Below, piece by piece: positions 8,664-17,759 of a DNA stretch of 51,474 nt. Every line of letters starts with the position of its first letter. The first letter of the stretch is position 1. The notes under the pieces are model-generated. The model was not told where the DNA came from, made no database searches, and saw only the letters and a list, made by a program, of their open reading frames with translations. This DNA comes from Paraburkholderia lacunae (lineage in GTDB: Bacteria; Pseudomonadota; Gammaproteobacteria; Burkholderiales; Burkholderiaceae). The stretch is taken from contig NZ_QHKS01000039.1 in the NCBI RefSeq assembly GCF_003353175.1, forward strand, positions 1 to 51,474. The letters run 5' to 3'. The translations under genes were made by a program, and so were the position numbers.

Positions 8664-10273
8664 GGTTGAGTCTCGATGAAGAGCAGCGAGGTGCGTTCAG
8701 ATTTGTTCGGATGGAAGATCACGCCGTTGCGTGCCGCCCAGTAGTCCACCGGGAAATAGAGCGGCACGATGCCGTAGTCGCCGAATCCCGCGCGCGCCGC
8801 CTGTTGAAGCAACTGGTTGCGGCGCGCGGGATCGAAGGTTGCCGACGCTTCGCGCAACAGCCGGTCGAGCGTCGGGTTCGAATAGCGAGTGCGGTTGAAG
8901 GCGCCAGTGCCGTCCTCGCGTGAATAGCTTTCGAGCACGTTGGTCAGCGCAATCGCGGAATCGCTGGTCGTATTGCCGAAACTGAAGACGAACGCGCTGT
9001 AGCTTCGTCGCGCAGCGGCGCCTGCATACACGTTGTAGGGTTGCGTGACGACGTCGTTCACGGCGATGCCACCGCGCGCGAGCATCTGGCCGAGCGCCTG
9101 GCCGAGATCGCCGTCACTCGCGAAGCGATCGTTCGATGAATGGATTGTCAACCGGAAGCCGTCCGGATAGCCGGCTGCAGCAAGCAGGCGTCGCGCGCCG
9201 ACGGGGTCGTACCGGTCCGGTTGAAGCTGCGGGTCATAACCGCCCATACCCGGCGGCACGATTTGCGCAGCGGGCAATCCGGCGCCGTTCAGCAGATGTT
9301 GCGTAATCGCGTCGCGGTCGATCATCTTCGAGATGGCTTCGCGCACCCGCACGTCGCGCAGCGGATTGCGCGCGATCGTCGAGCCGTCGGCGGCCGCGAC
9401 AAATGGCGAAGCGTCGCGCGCCGAATCGAGTGCGAGATAGATGAGCCGTGCGGACGGACCGGAAAAGAGCGTGACGTTTCGTTCGCGGCGCAGGCGGTCG
9501 ATCGTGACGGGCGGTACGTTATCGATCAGGTCGACGGAGCCGGAGAGCAAGGCCGACAGCCGCGCGGCGTCGTTCGACACGAAGCGGATGGTGCACGTGT
9601 CGAAAATGGGCCGCTTGCCCCAGTAATGGTCGTTGCGCACGAGTTCGAGACGGTCGCCCGGAATCCAGCGTGCAAGGCGATACGGACCGGTGCCGACCGC
9701 GACGGCGGGCAGGCGGTAGTCGTTGCTCGCGTGCCCCGCCGTCGCGTGCTGCGACACGATATAAACGAGCCCGATCTGCTCGACGAACGCGGGTGAAGGC
9801 GTCTTCGTCACAATGCGCAGCGTCAGCGGGTCGACGACCTCGATGCGCGCGATGTTCGCGACCGCGCCCGAATACGGCGCGGGACTGTTCGGCACGGACC
9901 GCGCGCGGCGCAGCGAATACGCAACGTCGTCGGCACTCATCGGCGAGTTGTCCGAGAAGCGCACGTTCGGGCGCAGATGGAATTCCCACGTAAGCGGATC
10001 GACCGCGCGCCACGACACAGCAAGACCTGGCCGGACTTGCAGGTTGTCGTCCTGTTCGATCAGCCGCTCGAACATGTTTTCGGCGGTCTGCATATTGTTC
10101 TGCGTACGCGAGAACAGCGGATCGAGTGACTGCGGCTCGGACGCGAGCGCCATCGTCAGCGAGCGCGCCTGCGCGATGGTGGCCGCGCTGGCAAAGCTCA
10201 GCCCGCACGCGAGCGCGATGACCGCCGTGCGCTTGAGGCCGCGTCGGCGCATGGATGAAATCGCCGCGTTCAT
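8660..10273 (-). CDS. ABC transporter substrate-binding protein, peptide family 5
   Basis: 537-residue periplasmic binding protein of the DppA/OppA class. The signal peptide is MNAAISSMRRRGLKRTAVIA to about residue 36, ending near IAQA-RS. Next comes the family signature SLTMALASEPQSLDPLFSRT, and further on a PNVRFSDNSPMSADDV segment typical of SBP_bac_5. ATG at 10271-10273 overlaps the stop of the OppF-like gene by 4 nt (ATGA). The frame stays open far upstream through the ATPase gene, but that stretch is a shadow. Both the overlap and the signal peptide fix this start. Likely cargo is a peptide-like compound. Confidence 0.92.
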   Translation of the reverse strand: MNAAISSMRRRGLKRTAVIALACGLSFASAATIAQARSLTMALASEPQSLDPLFSRTQNNMQTAENMFERLIEQDDNLQVRPGLAVSWRAVDPLTWEFHLRPNVRFSDNSPMSADDVAYSLRRARSVPNSPAPYSGAVANIARIEVVDPLTLRIVTKTPSPAFVEQIGLVYIVSQHATAGHASNDYRLPAVAVGTGPYRLARWIPGDRLELVRNDHYWGKRPIFDTCTIRFVSNDAARLSALLSGSVDLIDNVPPVTIDRLRRERNVTLFSGPSARLIYLALDSARDASPFVAAADGSTIARNPLRDVRVREAISKMIDRDAITQHLLNGAGLPAAQIVPPGMGGYDPQLQPDRYDPVGARRLLAAAGYPDGFRLTIHSSNDRFASDGDLGQALGQMLARGGIAVNDVVTQPYNVYAGAAARRSYSAFVFSFGNTTSDSAIALTNVLESYSREDGTGAFNRTRYSNPTLDRLLREASATFDPARRNQLLQQAARAGFGDYGIVPLYFPVDYWAARNGVIFHPNKSERTSLLFIETQP

Positions 10274-11313
10274 TGCACCTCCACCAGATGACATGCGACC
10301 TGATGAGCGGGGCCGCTCGGGCGCAACAGAGGGCGCTCGGTGCGGCAACGCTGCGTCGCGTGGGGGCAGCGTGGATGGAAATGACAGCCGTCGGGTGGCG
10401 CGAGTGGCGATGGAATTTCGCCTTGAATCGACTCGAACTGCCGTTTGCGGTTCGACAGGCGCGGCACCTGCGCAAGGAGCGCGATCGTGTAGGGATGCTG
10501 CGGATTGGCGAACAGTTCGACGGTCGGCGCGGTTTCGACGATACGGCCGAGATACATGATGGCGACGCGATCGCTGATGTGCTCGACGACGCCCAGATCG
10601 TGGCTGATGAACAGGTACGTGAGACCGAGATCGCGGCGCAGTTGCATGAAGAGATTGATGATCTGCGCCTGGATCGACACGTCGAGCGCCGCGATCGATT
10701 CGTCGCAGATCAGGAAATCCGGGTTCACTGCCAAAGCGCGGCCGATTCCGATGCGCTGACGCTGGCCGCCGGAAAACTGATGTGGAAAGCGTTCGCGGAA
10801 ATCCGGATTCAGGCCAACTCGCTCCATCACGTCGACGACATACGAATCCAGTTGTTTGCGCTCCACGATGCCGTGCACGAGCGGTGCCTCGCCAATGATG
10901 TCGCGCACCCGCTTGCGCGGATTCAGCGACGACAATGGGTCCTGGAAGATCATCTGGGTAGCGAGCCGGTGGCGCGGTGCGCGATGTCCAGCGCGAATGC
11001 TGACGTGCTCGCTGCCCGGCGCTGATGGCTCGGCGGTGTTCTCGATTGTGCGGATCGAGCCGCTCGACGGCGCCACGATCCCGGCCAGCATCCGGCCGAG
11101 CGTCGACTTCCCACAGCCGGACTCGCCGACGAGGCCGACCACTTCGCCGCGATGAATCGTCAGGCTGACATCGTCGACCGCGTGGACGATCTGTTCCTCC
11201 GCGCGCGCGCCGAGCCAGCCGGCGATCCGCTCGGCGTAGTTCAGGCGACGAACGAAGCGGCGCGACATCTGGTCGACTTCGACCAGCGGCGCCATGACAT
11301 GGGGTGCGTTCAT
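10270..11313 (-). CDS. Peptide ABC transporter ATPase (OppF/DppF-like)
   Basis: 347-residue nucleotide-binding subunit. Walker A GESGCGKS, signature SGGQRQR, Walker B FLICDESIAALD and H-loop ISHDLGVVEH are all present. The C-terminal oligopeptide-transporter extension holds the cysteine cluster FHPRCPHATQRC typical of OppD/OppF. It pairs with the next ATPase upstream to energise import through the two permeases. It overlaps both neighbours by 4 nt (ATGA), indicating tight translational coupling. Confidence 0.94.
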   Translation of the reverse strand: MNAPHVMAPLVEVDQMSRRFVRRLNYAERIAGWLGARAEEQIVHAVDDVSLTIHRGEVVGLVGESGCGKSTLGRMLAGIVAPSSGSIRTIENTAEPSAPGSEHVSIRAGHRAPRHRLATQMIFQDPLSSLNPRKRVRDIIGEAPLVHGIVERKQLDSYVVDVMERVGLNPDFRERFPHQFSGGQRQRIGIGRALAVNPDFLICDESIAALDVSIQAQIINLFMQLRRDLGLTYLFISHDLGVVEHISDRVAIMYLGRIVETAPTVELFANPQHPYTIALLAQVPRLSNRKRQFESIQGEIPSPLAPPDGCHFHPRCPHATQRCRTERPLLRPSGPAHQVACHLVEVQ

Positions 11314-12287
11314 GCGGGCGCTCCGGAACGTGGATGGAAACAGCGGTACAGATGCGTGCCGTCGCCGGTGACGGGGGGCTCGGCGCTACGGCACAACGAG
11401 GTGGCGTACGCGCAGCGCGGCGCGAACGCGCAGCCCACCGGCAGCTTGAGTGCGCTCGGCGCGATACCCGGAATCTGTTTGAGCGGTTCGCCGCGCCGGG
11501 CCTTTTCGGGCACGGAGTCAATCAGCCCGATCGTGTAGGGGTGGCGCGGCCGTTCGAGAATCTCGTCGACACTGCCCGTTTCGACGACCCGGCCGGCGTA
11601 CATCACGCAAATGCGGTCCGCCAGCCCCGCCACCACCGCGAGATCGTGGCTCACCCACACCATCGCTGTATGCGAGCGGGCGCACAGCTTCTGCATTTCC
11701 GCGAGGATCTGCGCCTGGATCGTGACGTCGAGCGCGGTGGTCGGTTCGTCGGCAATGATCAGTTCCGGGTCGTGCAGCAGCGCGATCGCAATCGCCACAC
11801 GCTGCCGCATGCCGCCCGATAACTGGTGCGGATAGGCGCGCAAGCGTTCGTCCGGCGACGGAATGCCGACCGACGCGAGGGCATCGCGCGCCCGTTGCCG
11901 CGCCGCATGCTTCGATACGCGTGTGTGGGCCTGGAACGCCTCGATCATCTGTGTGTCGACACGTAGTACTGGGTTCAGCGTCATCATCGGATCCTGGAAG
12001 ATCATCGCGATGCGGTTGCCACGTAGCCGGCGCAGCGCTTCAGGCGTGAGCGTCGTCAAGTCTTCGCCTTTGAATAGCACGCGCCCGCCGACGATACGTC
12101 CCGGTGCGTCGATCAACCCGAGCACGGAGAAGCCCGTAATCGATTTGCCGGAACCGGATTCACCGACGAGGCCGACGATCTCACCTGGCGCAACGTCGAA
12201 GCTCGCGTCGTCGACGGCTTTCGCGACGCCCGCACCGGTGAAGAAATGCGTGCGCAAATTCTGCACGGACAAGGTAGGGGTGGACAT
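11310..12287 (-). CDS. Peptide ABC transporter ATPase (OppD/DppD-like)
   Basis: 325-residue ATPase beginning MSTPTLSVQNLRTHFF. Walker A GESGSGKS, signature SGGMRQR, Walker B LIIADEPTTALD, and the oligopeptide C-terminal module with FAPRCAYATSLC. The frame is open another 133 codons upstream, but that part overlaps the permease gene in another frame and has no family similarity. The start at 12285-12287 lies 8 nt after the OppC-like stop. It forms the heterodimeric motor with the OppF-like subunit. Confidence 0.93.
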   Translation of the reverse strand: MSTPTLSVQNLRTHFFTGAGVAKAVDDASFDVAPGEIVGLVGESGSGKSITGFSVLGLIDAPGRIVGGRVLFKGEDLTTLTPEALRRLRGNRIAMIFQDPMMTLNPVLRVDTQMIEAFQAHTRVSKHAARQRARDALASVGIPSPDERLRAYPHQLSGGMRQRVAIAIALLHDPELIIADEPTTALDVTIQAQILAEMQKLCARSHTAMVWVSHDLAVVAGLADRICVMYAGRVVETGSVDEILERPRHPYTIGLIDSVPEKARRGEPLKQIPGIAPSALKLPVGCAFAPRCAYATSLCRSAEPPVTGDGTHLYRCFHPRSGAPA

Positions 12288-12295
12288 GCGGAATC

Positions 12296-13207
12296 CTATT
12301 TCTGCAGACGCGGGTTCAATGCTTCGCGCAGACTGTCGCCGACGATATTCATGCTGAACACGAGCACGAGCAGCAACAGGCCCGGGAAAACACTGATCCA
12401 GTAAAAGCCCGCGATCAGTTGCTGATAGCCGTTCGCGATCAGCAGACCCAGCGAGGGCTGCGTGACCGGCAGGCCGATGCCGAGAAAGCTCAAGGTCGCT
12501 TCGGCTGAAATGGCGGCGGCAATCTGTACGAGGGCAATCACAATGACGGGCGGAAGGCAGTTCGGCAGCAACTGGCTGAACAACGCGCGCCGGTGACTCA
12601 AGCCGAGGCACAGCGCGGCCTCCATATACTCCTTGCGGCGTTCGACGGCGGCGACTGCTCGCACGGTGCGGGCAAAATAGGCCCACTGCACGACTACCAG
12701 CGCGAGGATCACCTTGTCGACGCCCTGGCCGAGAATCGCGAGCATCATCAGCGCGACGAGAATCGTCGGAAAGCCAAGCATCAGATCGACGGCACGCATG
12801 ACGAGCGTATCGACATGACGACCGAAGTAGGCGGCGACGAGGCCGAGCGTCGTGCCGAGCGTCATCGCGAAGACGCCGCTCAGCAGGCCCACCCCAAGGC
12901 TGATGCGCAGTCCGTACATCATTGCGGCGAACATGTCGCGCCCAAGCGCATCGCTGCCGAGCAGGTACAGATGACCATTCACGCCGCGCGCGCCGGGTGG
13001 AAGGCGGCCATCGACGATATTGAGCGCGGCAAGATCATACGGATTCTGCGGCGCGATCCACGGCGCAAGCAGCGCGATCGCGACGAGCGCAAGACATACG
13101 CAGGTCGCGGCAGCGACGGCCGGCTTGCCGAACAGGCTGCGCAGCACGATGCCCAACGTCGTATTGCGATCAACCTGCCACGAAGAAAAGCTTCCGCTAC
13201 TTCTCAT
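12296..13207 (-). CDS. Peptide ABC transporter permease (OppC/DppC-like)
   Basis: 303-residue inner-membrane permease. One N-terminal TM helix (about 25-50), the OppC N-terminal domain, then a binding-protein-dependent transport core with about five TM segments. The EAA-type loop reads EAALCLGLSHRRALFSQLLP. It ends NIVGDSLREALNPRLQK, the standard DppC tail. The start overlaps the OppB-like stop by 4 nt. It forms the membrane channel with the OppB-like subunit. Confidence 0.93.
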   Translation of the reverse strand: MRSSGSFSSWQVDRNTTLGIVLRSLFGKPAVAAATCVCLALVAIALLAPWIAPQNPYDLAALNIVDGRLPPGARGVNGHLYLLGSDALGRDMFAAMMYGLRISLGVGLLSGVFAMTLGTTLGLVAAYFGRHVDTLVMRAVDLMLGFPTILVALMMLAILGQGVDKVILALVVVQWAYFARTVRAVAAVERRKEYMEAALCLGLSHRRALFSQLLPNCLPPVIVIALVQIAAAISAEATLSFLGIGLPVTQPSLGLLIANGYQQLIAGFYWISVFPGLLLLVLVFSMNIVGDSLREALNPRLQK

Positions 13208-14175
13208 GCCGCCTCCAGCCGCACGCGCGGATCGAGCAGCGAATAGATGATGTCGACGGCGAGGTTGATTAGCGTGAACATTGCGACCACGATCAGCAGA
13301 TAGGCAACGATCACCGGACGGTCGAGCTTCGTGATGCTGTCAATGATCAGCTTGCCGACGCCCGGCCACGCGAAGATCGTCTCCGTCACCGTGGCGAATG
13401 CGATCAACGAGCCGAATTCCATACCGACAACCGTGACGATGGGAATCAGGATGTTCTTCAGGACATGCACGAAGATCACGCGCCGCTCGCGCAGGCCTTT
13501 GGCTCGGGCGAATTTCACGTAGTCGAGCGGCAGCGTTTCGCGCACGCCAGCGCGCGTGAGGCGCGTGACGAGCGACATCTTGAAGAGCGACAGATTGAGT
13601 GCCGGCAGCAGCAAGTGCCGCAGGCCATCCCACGTCGCGAGGCTGGTGTGGATGCCGAACAGCATGCCGGGTTGGCCACGGCCGGCCGACGGCAGCCAGC
13701 CCAGCGTGACCGAAAAGATCAGCACGAGCATGATGCCTTGCCAGAAGTTCGGCAGGCTGAAGCCGAGGATCGAGCCCGTCATCACGGTGCGGTCGAGCAC
13801 CGATCCCGCCTTCAGTCCAGCGATCAAGCCGAGCGGCAGACCGACTATCAGCGCAAGCACCAGCGCCACGAGCGCGAGTTCCAGCGTTGCCGGCAGGCGT
13901 TCAAAAATCAGCTGGATCGACGGCTGGTTGAACACGAAAGAGCGCCCGAGATCGCCGTGCAGTGCTCGTCCGATGAAATGCAGATACTGTTGCCAGAGCG
14001 GCTGGTCGAGTCCGAGCGATTGCACGGCCTGTGCGATTTCGGCCGGGGTCGCGTCGGCCGGGACGAGGATCGCGATCGGATCGCCGATGGCGAACACGCC
14101 ACAGAAGACGAGCACTGACGTGAGCAGCAACACGCCGATGCTCTGGATGAGCCGCCGGATGATGAAGGCGATCAT
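13204..14175 (-). CDS. Peptide ABC transporter permease (OppB/DppB-like)
   Basis: 323-residue permease. It opens MIAFIIRRLIQSIGVLLLTS with TM1, then the DPIAILVPADATPAEIAQA periplasmic segment usual in DppB. The EAA-type loop is VKFARAKGLRERRVIFVHVL, and about six TM helices are predicted. The frame extends 22 codons further upstream, but the chosen ATG has GAGG about 10 nt before it and matches the family N-terminus. It is the first gene of the leftward operon, with the divergent LysR gene 145 nt away. Confidence 0.92.
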   Translation of the reverse strand: MIAFIIRRLIQSIGVLLLTSVLVFCGVFAIGDPIAILVPADATPAEIAQAVQSLGLDQPLWQQYLHFIGRALHGDLGRSFVFNQPSIQLIFERLPATLELALVALVLALIVGLPLGLIAGLKAGSVLDRTVMTGSILGFSLPNFWQGIMLVLIFSVTLGWLPSAGRGQPGMLFGIHTSLATWDGLRHLLLPALNLSLFKMSLVTRLTRAGVRETLPLDYVKFARAKGLRERRVIFVHVLKNILIPIVTVVGMEFGSLIAFATVTETIFAWPGVGKLIIDSITKLDRPVIVAYLLIVVAMFTLINLAVDIIYSLLDPRVRLEAA

Positions 14176-14283
14176 TGCGTGTGAAACCTCAAATGATGAA
14201 AATGTGGGGGGTGCCGGTGGCGCAAACGGCACCGGGCTCATGCAACGCCCCGATGATTCGATGGCAAAAAACTGTCCGCAACC

Positions 14284-14302
14284 TTATGTCGAATCAACAT
14301 AA
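14284..14302. promoter_or_regulatory. Palindromic LysR-type operator (T-N11-A)
   Basis: Perfect inverted repeat TTATGT-cgaatca-ACATAA between the divergent OppB-like and LysR genes. Its 15-bp core ATGTCGAATCAACAT fits the LysR-type T-N11-A box. It sits 18 nt upstream of the LysR start and about 108 nt upstream of the permease start, a usual place for autoregulation and for activation of the divergent operon. The palindrome is seen; its use as operator is inferred. Confidence 0.6.
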
Positions 14303-14320
14303 CCCTATGCAGAACCTGAA

Positions 14321-15232
14321 ATGAACCTTAAGCAACTTGAAGCTTTTGTGGCGATTTCGACGCTGCATACGACGACGGCGGCCGCGCAGCGGCTGGGATG
14401 CTCGCAGTCGGCGGTGAGTCGTCTGCTGAGCCAGTTGGAGGAGGATCTCGGCCTGAGTCTGTTTGTGCGCGAACAGGGGCGCCTGACGCCAACTCGTGAG
14501 GGAGACGCGCTGGTGCAGGAAGTGGAGACGATCGTCGAAGCGGCGCGGTGCCTCGAACGGCATGCCCAGCAACTGCGACTGGCCGGCACGCAGCGCAAGC
14601 TCGTGCGCATCATGGTTCCGAATACCTTTGCACAGTTCCTGCTGCCCGCTGTGATGCAGCATTTCTACGAAACGCATCGCGACGCGGTATTGGAAGTGTT
14701 TTCGGGCACCTACGACGCTTCAGAACGCGCATTGCTGAGCCGTGAGGTCGATCTGGCGTTCGTTCGACTACCGACGCGCCTGTCCGGCTTTTCAGTCAAA
14801 TGGCGGTTCAACAGTGAATCAGTGTGCGTGATACCACGCTCGCATCCGCTCGCCCGGAACGCGACCGTCTCCCCGCGCGATCTGGACGGCGTGCCGCTCG
14901 TGCTGCTATGGCGCCAGAGTGCGCTTCGCCACGAAGTGGACGCGGCCTTCCGCAGCGCGCGGGTGACGCCTAATGTGGTTGCTGAGGTGCATTCGGTGAG
15001 CGTGGCGTGCGCGATGGCGGCACGTGGGGTCGGCGCGGCGATCGTCAACCGGTTGATCGCCCAATGCTGCAACACGAAACAGTTCGTGATGAGGCCATTC
15101 GTGCCGACGATCAGCTTCGAGACCGGGATAGCATCCCTCGAAAGCTATCCGATCAGCGGAACCTGCGATGCATTTGCCGCCTGCCTTGCCGAAGCGCTGG
15201 AAGATCTCCACGCCCAGCGCGCGACTGGCTAA
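14321..15232 (+). CDS. LysR-family transcriptional regulator
   Basis: 303 residues. The N-terminal winged helix-turn-helix (MNLKQLEAFVAISTLHTTTA, then AAAQRLGCSQSAVSRLLSQLE) spans about 1-60, followed by a linker helix and a periplasmic-binding-like effector domain (about 90-295). It is divergent from the peptide-ABC/CocE operon and shares a 145-nt intergenic region holding a T-N11-A palindrome, so it is the likely regulator of that operon. Effector unknown. The ribosome site is weak (aacctgaa), but the start matches the family's usual MNLxQL opening. Confidence 0.92.
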   Translation: MNLKQLEAFVAISTLHTTTAAAQRLGCSQSAVSRLLSQLEEDLGLSLFVREQGRLTPTREGDALVQEVETIVEAARCLERHAQQLRLAGTQRKLVRIMVPNTFAQFLLPAVMQHFYETHRDAVLEVFSGTYDASERALLSREVDLAFVRLPTRLSGFSVKWRFNSESVCVIPRSHPLARNATVSPRDLDGVPLVLLWRQSALRHEVDAAFRSARVTPNVVAEVHSVSVACAMAARGVGAAIVNRLIAQCCNTKQFVMRPFVPTISFETGIASLESYPISGTCDAFAACLAEALEDLHAQRATG

Positions 15233-15578
15233 TTTGAGTAGCAGCAGTGCGCACACCTGTAGGCAGCGGCGCAAAAGCAGTTCGGCGGCGTCGGCACTGC
15301 GATTCAAAGCTCTTCGCTTGGATCAGCGATCTCCAGCCTGAACTGCCTGGCTTTTGTCTTCTTCGCCACTGTTCGTCGCACGCTGCAGCGACAGACAACG
15401 CGATGAACGCGTATCGACGTCCGTGGACACCGGCGGAATGGATGCGGCTATTGTGAGGTCTGGGCAAGGAATATTTCATCGGCCAGAGCCTCTTTCCGGC
15501 TGAGGCTCATCGTCTCTACGGCTCTCATGGCCTGTGCCATTGCGCCCGGCGAAATACGGCTCATTCTGTTTTTCCCCG
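15233..15578. other. Gene-poor gap after the LysR gene
   Basis: About 346 nt. A short plus-strand frame ends NAYRRPWTPAEWMRLL at 15456, faintly like the start of a small DNA-binding domain, but it stops at once and has no supported start. No hairpin with a U-run was seen. Probably remnant DNA at the border of the mobile region to the right. Confidence 0.4.
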
Positions 15579-16151
15579 TTACGGATGGTGGGTGTTCCGC
15601 TGGTCCGTTACTGCCGACCGGGTTTCACTCTGGCCATTGGGCCGGGCACGCACGTCGGCCGCCGTAGCGATCGGTAACGCGATGAAATCGCGCTCGGGCA
15701 TGTCGCTGGATGTTCGCTGGAACGGCAGATAGAGTCGCACGATCCATCGTGCTCCATCCTTGCTGCTTGCGTACGGATGCAGGATCTCGCCGTCCGGTGT
15801 GCACCGGTCGAAGCGCAACACGCCCTTGTGCGGGTACGGTGCGCCAGGTTCTTCGAAGCGGGCTCGCATCATGTGATTAACGAAGTCGTTGGGATAACCC
15901 GGGAGTTCCGACGTGTCGGCCTCGTGGATCGCGGCCCTGATCGCCTCTTCGTCCGTCAGATGGCAGCGCTCGATTTCGTGTTCGTCGAACACAACTTCCT
16001 TCGCGACGTAAGGGGGGCCGCGATACCAGTTCGGATCGTCGTCGTCGAGCTGGATGGCGACAACGGTGCGCGTGCCGACGTCGGTGCAGCGCCAGCGGAA
16101 ACCGGCGGGACCGAGGAATTCGAGATCAATGTAGAAGTCGGAGTGCTTCAT
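15579..16151 (-). CDS. Hypothetical protein of plasmid/genomic-island type
   Basis: 190 residues, acidic N-terminal half, no signal peptide or TM segment. It opens MKHSDFYIDLEFLGPAGFRW and continues with RCTDVGTRTVVAIQLDD and a YRGPPYVAKEVVFDEHEIE block. I do not recognise a named domain; similar opening blocks occur, as I recall, in conserved hypothetical proteins of Burkholderia plasmids. It lies 27 nt downstream of a truncated tyrosine recombinase on the same strand. Function unknown. Good length, clean frame and plausible codon use support it being real. Confidence 0.6.
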   Translation of the reverse strand: MKHSDFYIDLEFLGPAGFRWRCTDVGTRTVVAIQLDDDDPNWYRGPPYVAKEVVFDEHEIERCHLTDEEAIRAAIHEADTSELPGYPNDFVNHMMRARFEEPGAPYPHKGVLRFDRCTPDGEILHPYASSKDGARWIVRLYLPFQRTSSDMPERDFIALPIATAADVRARPNGQSETRSAVTDQRNTHHP

Positions 16152-16178
16152 GGCGACTGGCGACGTGAGGTTGCGTCG

Positions 16179-16674
16179 CTATTGTGACAGAGGCAGTCCG
16201 GGCTGCCGCTCTCCCACGGTATGGGCGTGCCTCCGGTCATCCTCGGCGTGCAGATAGATGCCGGTCGTCTCGATCGAGGCGTGCCGCAGGTTCTTCTGGA
16301 TGAAGCGCAGGTCGGTGCCGGCGTCCGCCTGATGCGAGGCCGCGCTGTGACGAAGCCAATGGGTTGACGCGCGGCGCAGCGTGGCGGCGCCGACCGGATC
16401 GACCGGCTCGAGCGCATCCGCCGCGCGACGGAACACTTCCTTGACGATCAGGTAGATCGCCGCCGGCGTCAGATGCCGCGCGTCGTCGCCAGCGATGCTC
16501 ATCACAGCCGGACCGCGCTCGCCGGCCGATGGCACCGGTGACAACCCGTGAAAGACCCGGTACCGTGCAAAGTCGGCCATCAACATATCGCTGACCGGCA
16601 CCTTGCCCTCGGCGCCGCCCTTGCCGATGACGTGCAGCCACCATTTGCCGCGGCGCTGATAGAAATCGCTGATC
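16179..16674 (-). pseudogene. Tyrosine recombinase, C-terminal half only
   Basis: Only the catalytic half survives. The frame reads ISDFYQRRGKWWLHVIGKG and then VPVSDMLMADFARYR. It continues with the H-x-x-R box THWLRHSAASHQADAG, the third histidine region KNLRHAS and the tyrosine in TTGIYLHAEDD. This corresponds to about residue 224 onward of the intact 391-residue recombinase at 31872-33047. The N-terminal core-binding domain and the first catalytic arginine are missing. An in-frame TAG stands at 16674-16676. The gene breaks exactly where the head-to-head KfrA-like fragment begins, so one deletion truncated both. A GTG at 16601 could start a 140-residue peptide, unlikely to recombine DNA. 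Confidence 0.75.
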
Positions 16675-16688
16675 TATGCAGAGATCAG
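16669..16688. repeat. Inverted repeat at the recombinase/kfrA deletion junction
   Basis: CTGATCT-atgcag-AGATCAG, perfect 7-bp arms with a 6-nt centre. It lies precisely where the leftward recombinase fragment and the rightward KfrA-like fragment meet. Either the deletion used this palindrome or joining created it. Confidence 0.6.
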
Positions 16689-17520
16689 GCAAGGCAGCCG
16701 CACGACGATCAACGACGAACTGAAGCTGTGGAAGGACGAGCAGGCGCGCATCGACGCGTTGAGCGCCGCGCTGCCGCCGGCGGTGGCCAACGCGATGCTG
16801 TCGGTCTGGGCGCTTGCGGTTGAACATGGCGAACAAGTTTTCGCGCAACGTGGCGAAGAGCTCGAGACCGAAACTGCGGCCGCCGCAACACGCGCAGAAT
16901 CGCTTGCGACCGCCAACGCGGGACTTCAGGTAGAGGTTCACACACTCCGTGCCCAGCTTGAAGATCAGCAGGCGCGGCTTGCCGCGGCGCTCGCCGATCT
17001 CACCCGGGCCCAGACCGAGCGTGACTCAGCCTCAAGGCAAAGCGAAGCCGCCACGGGCGAACGGGACGCCGTACGCGCGCAACTGGAACAGGCCCTGCGC
17101 GACGCGCAGTCCGCGCATGCACGCGAACTTGAGGCGCTTCGGGCCACCCGGGCCGAGCATGAATCCACCTTGCGGGCGGAAGTCGACCAGGCAACCGCCC
17201 GGCTCGAAGGCGTGCAAAAGCGCGTGATGATGCAGACCGAGGAAGCGCGCGAAGCGCAGCGGCGCGCCGAGGCCGCGCTCTCCAAAACCCAGCAGCGTAA
17301 CGAACAGCTCGTCGGCGATGTCCAGCGACTGTCCGCCGACGCCGCCGAGCATCGACGGCTCGCCGAGCGTCACGAAAAACAGCTCGCCAGTGTCATGGAG
17401 GAAGCACGCGAGCTGCGAAGGGAGCGCGATGCGCTGGCCCAGCAGGTCGCGCTGCTGCAAGGCCAGCTCAAGCCACGAGCGGACACAGCCCCTGCGCGTT
17501 CGGCTAAACGGCCACGTTGA
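16669..17520 (+). pseudogene. KfrA-like coiled-coil protein, N-terminus missing
   Basis: The open frame begins mid-domain: LIYAEIRQGSRTTINDELK is the second half of a KfrA-type N-terminal DNA-binding domain. About 200 residues of Ala/Glu/Arg-rich coiled coil and a basic tail (ARSAKRPR) follow. By alignment with the intact KfrA-like protein at 33197-34243, about 52 N-terminal residues are lost. A TTG at 16759 could start a 253-residue product (SAALPPAVANAML) lacking the helix-turn-helix. KfrA proteins bind plasmid DNA and form filaments that aid partition. This copy probably cannot bind DNA specifically. It lies head-to-head with the recombinase fragment. Confidence 0.7.
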
Positions 17521-17720
17521 ACGGGGCATCTATCAGGCTCGTGTTATGGGCGCCCGCGGGGTTCCTTGAAGAACCGCCCGTTATGTTTCGCCAATGATGG
17601 TGATCGCAATTGGGCAAGTGGTGGGATCAACTTGTCCGCACGGTCGCCTCCTCCCATGGGATTTTCAACGTCACCAGGAACTTTCCCTGCAAGACTGCCA
17701 ATTTTCTGCTACCAAATCTC

Positions 17721-17749
17721 TTGACATCGTGAATTTGGCTTCATAAATT
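17721..17749 (+). promoter_or_regulatory. Sigma70 promoter of the nitrilase/amide operon
   Basis: Consensus -35 TTGACA at 17721-17726, a 17-nt spacer, and -10 TAAATT at 17744-17749. Transcription should start near 17756-17758, giving a leader of about 120 nt before the nitrilase gene. The strong promoter fits control by attenuation downstream rather than by activation. Confidence 0.7.
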
Positions 17750-17759
17750 TGTTTCCATT

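Noticed and set aside
10274..11521. Upstream extension of the binding-protein frame, giving a 953-residue product
   Set aside because: The extension lies in another frame of the ATPase genes and is Arg/Ser/Pro-rich noise; the signal peptide and ATGA overlap mark the real start at 10273.
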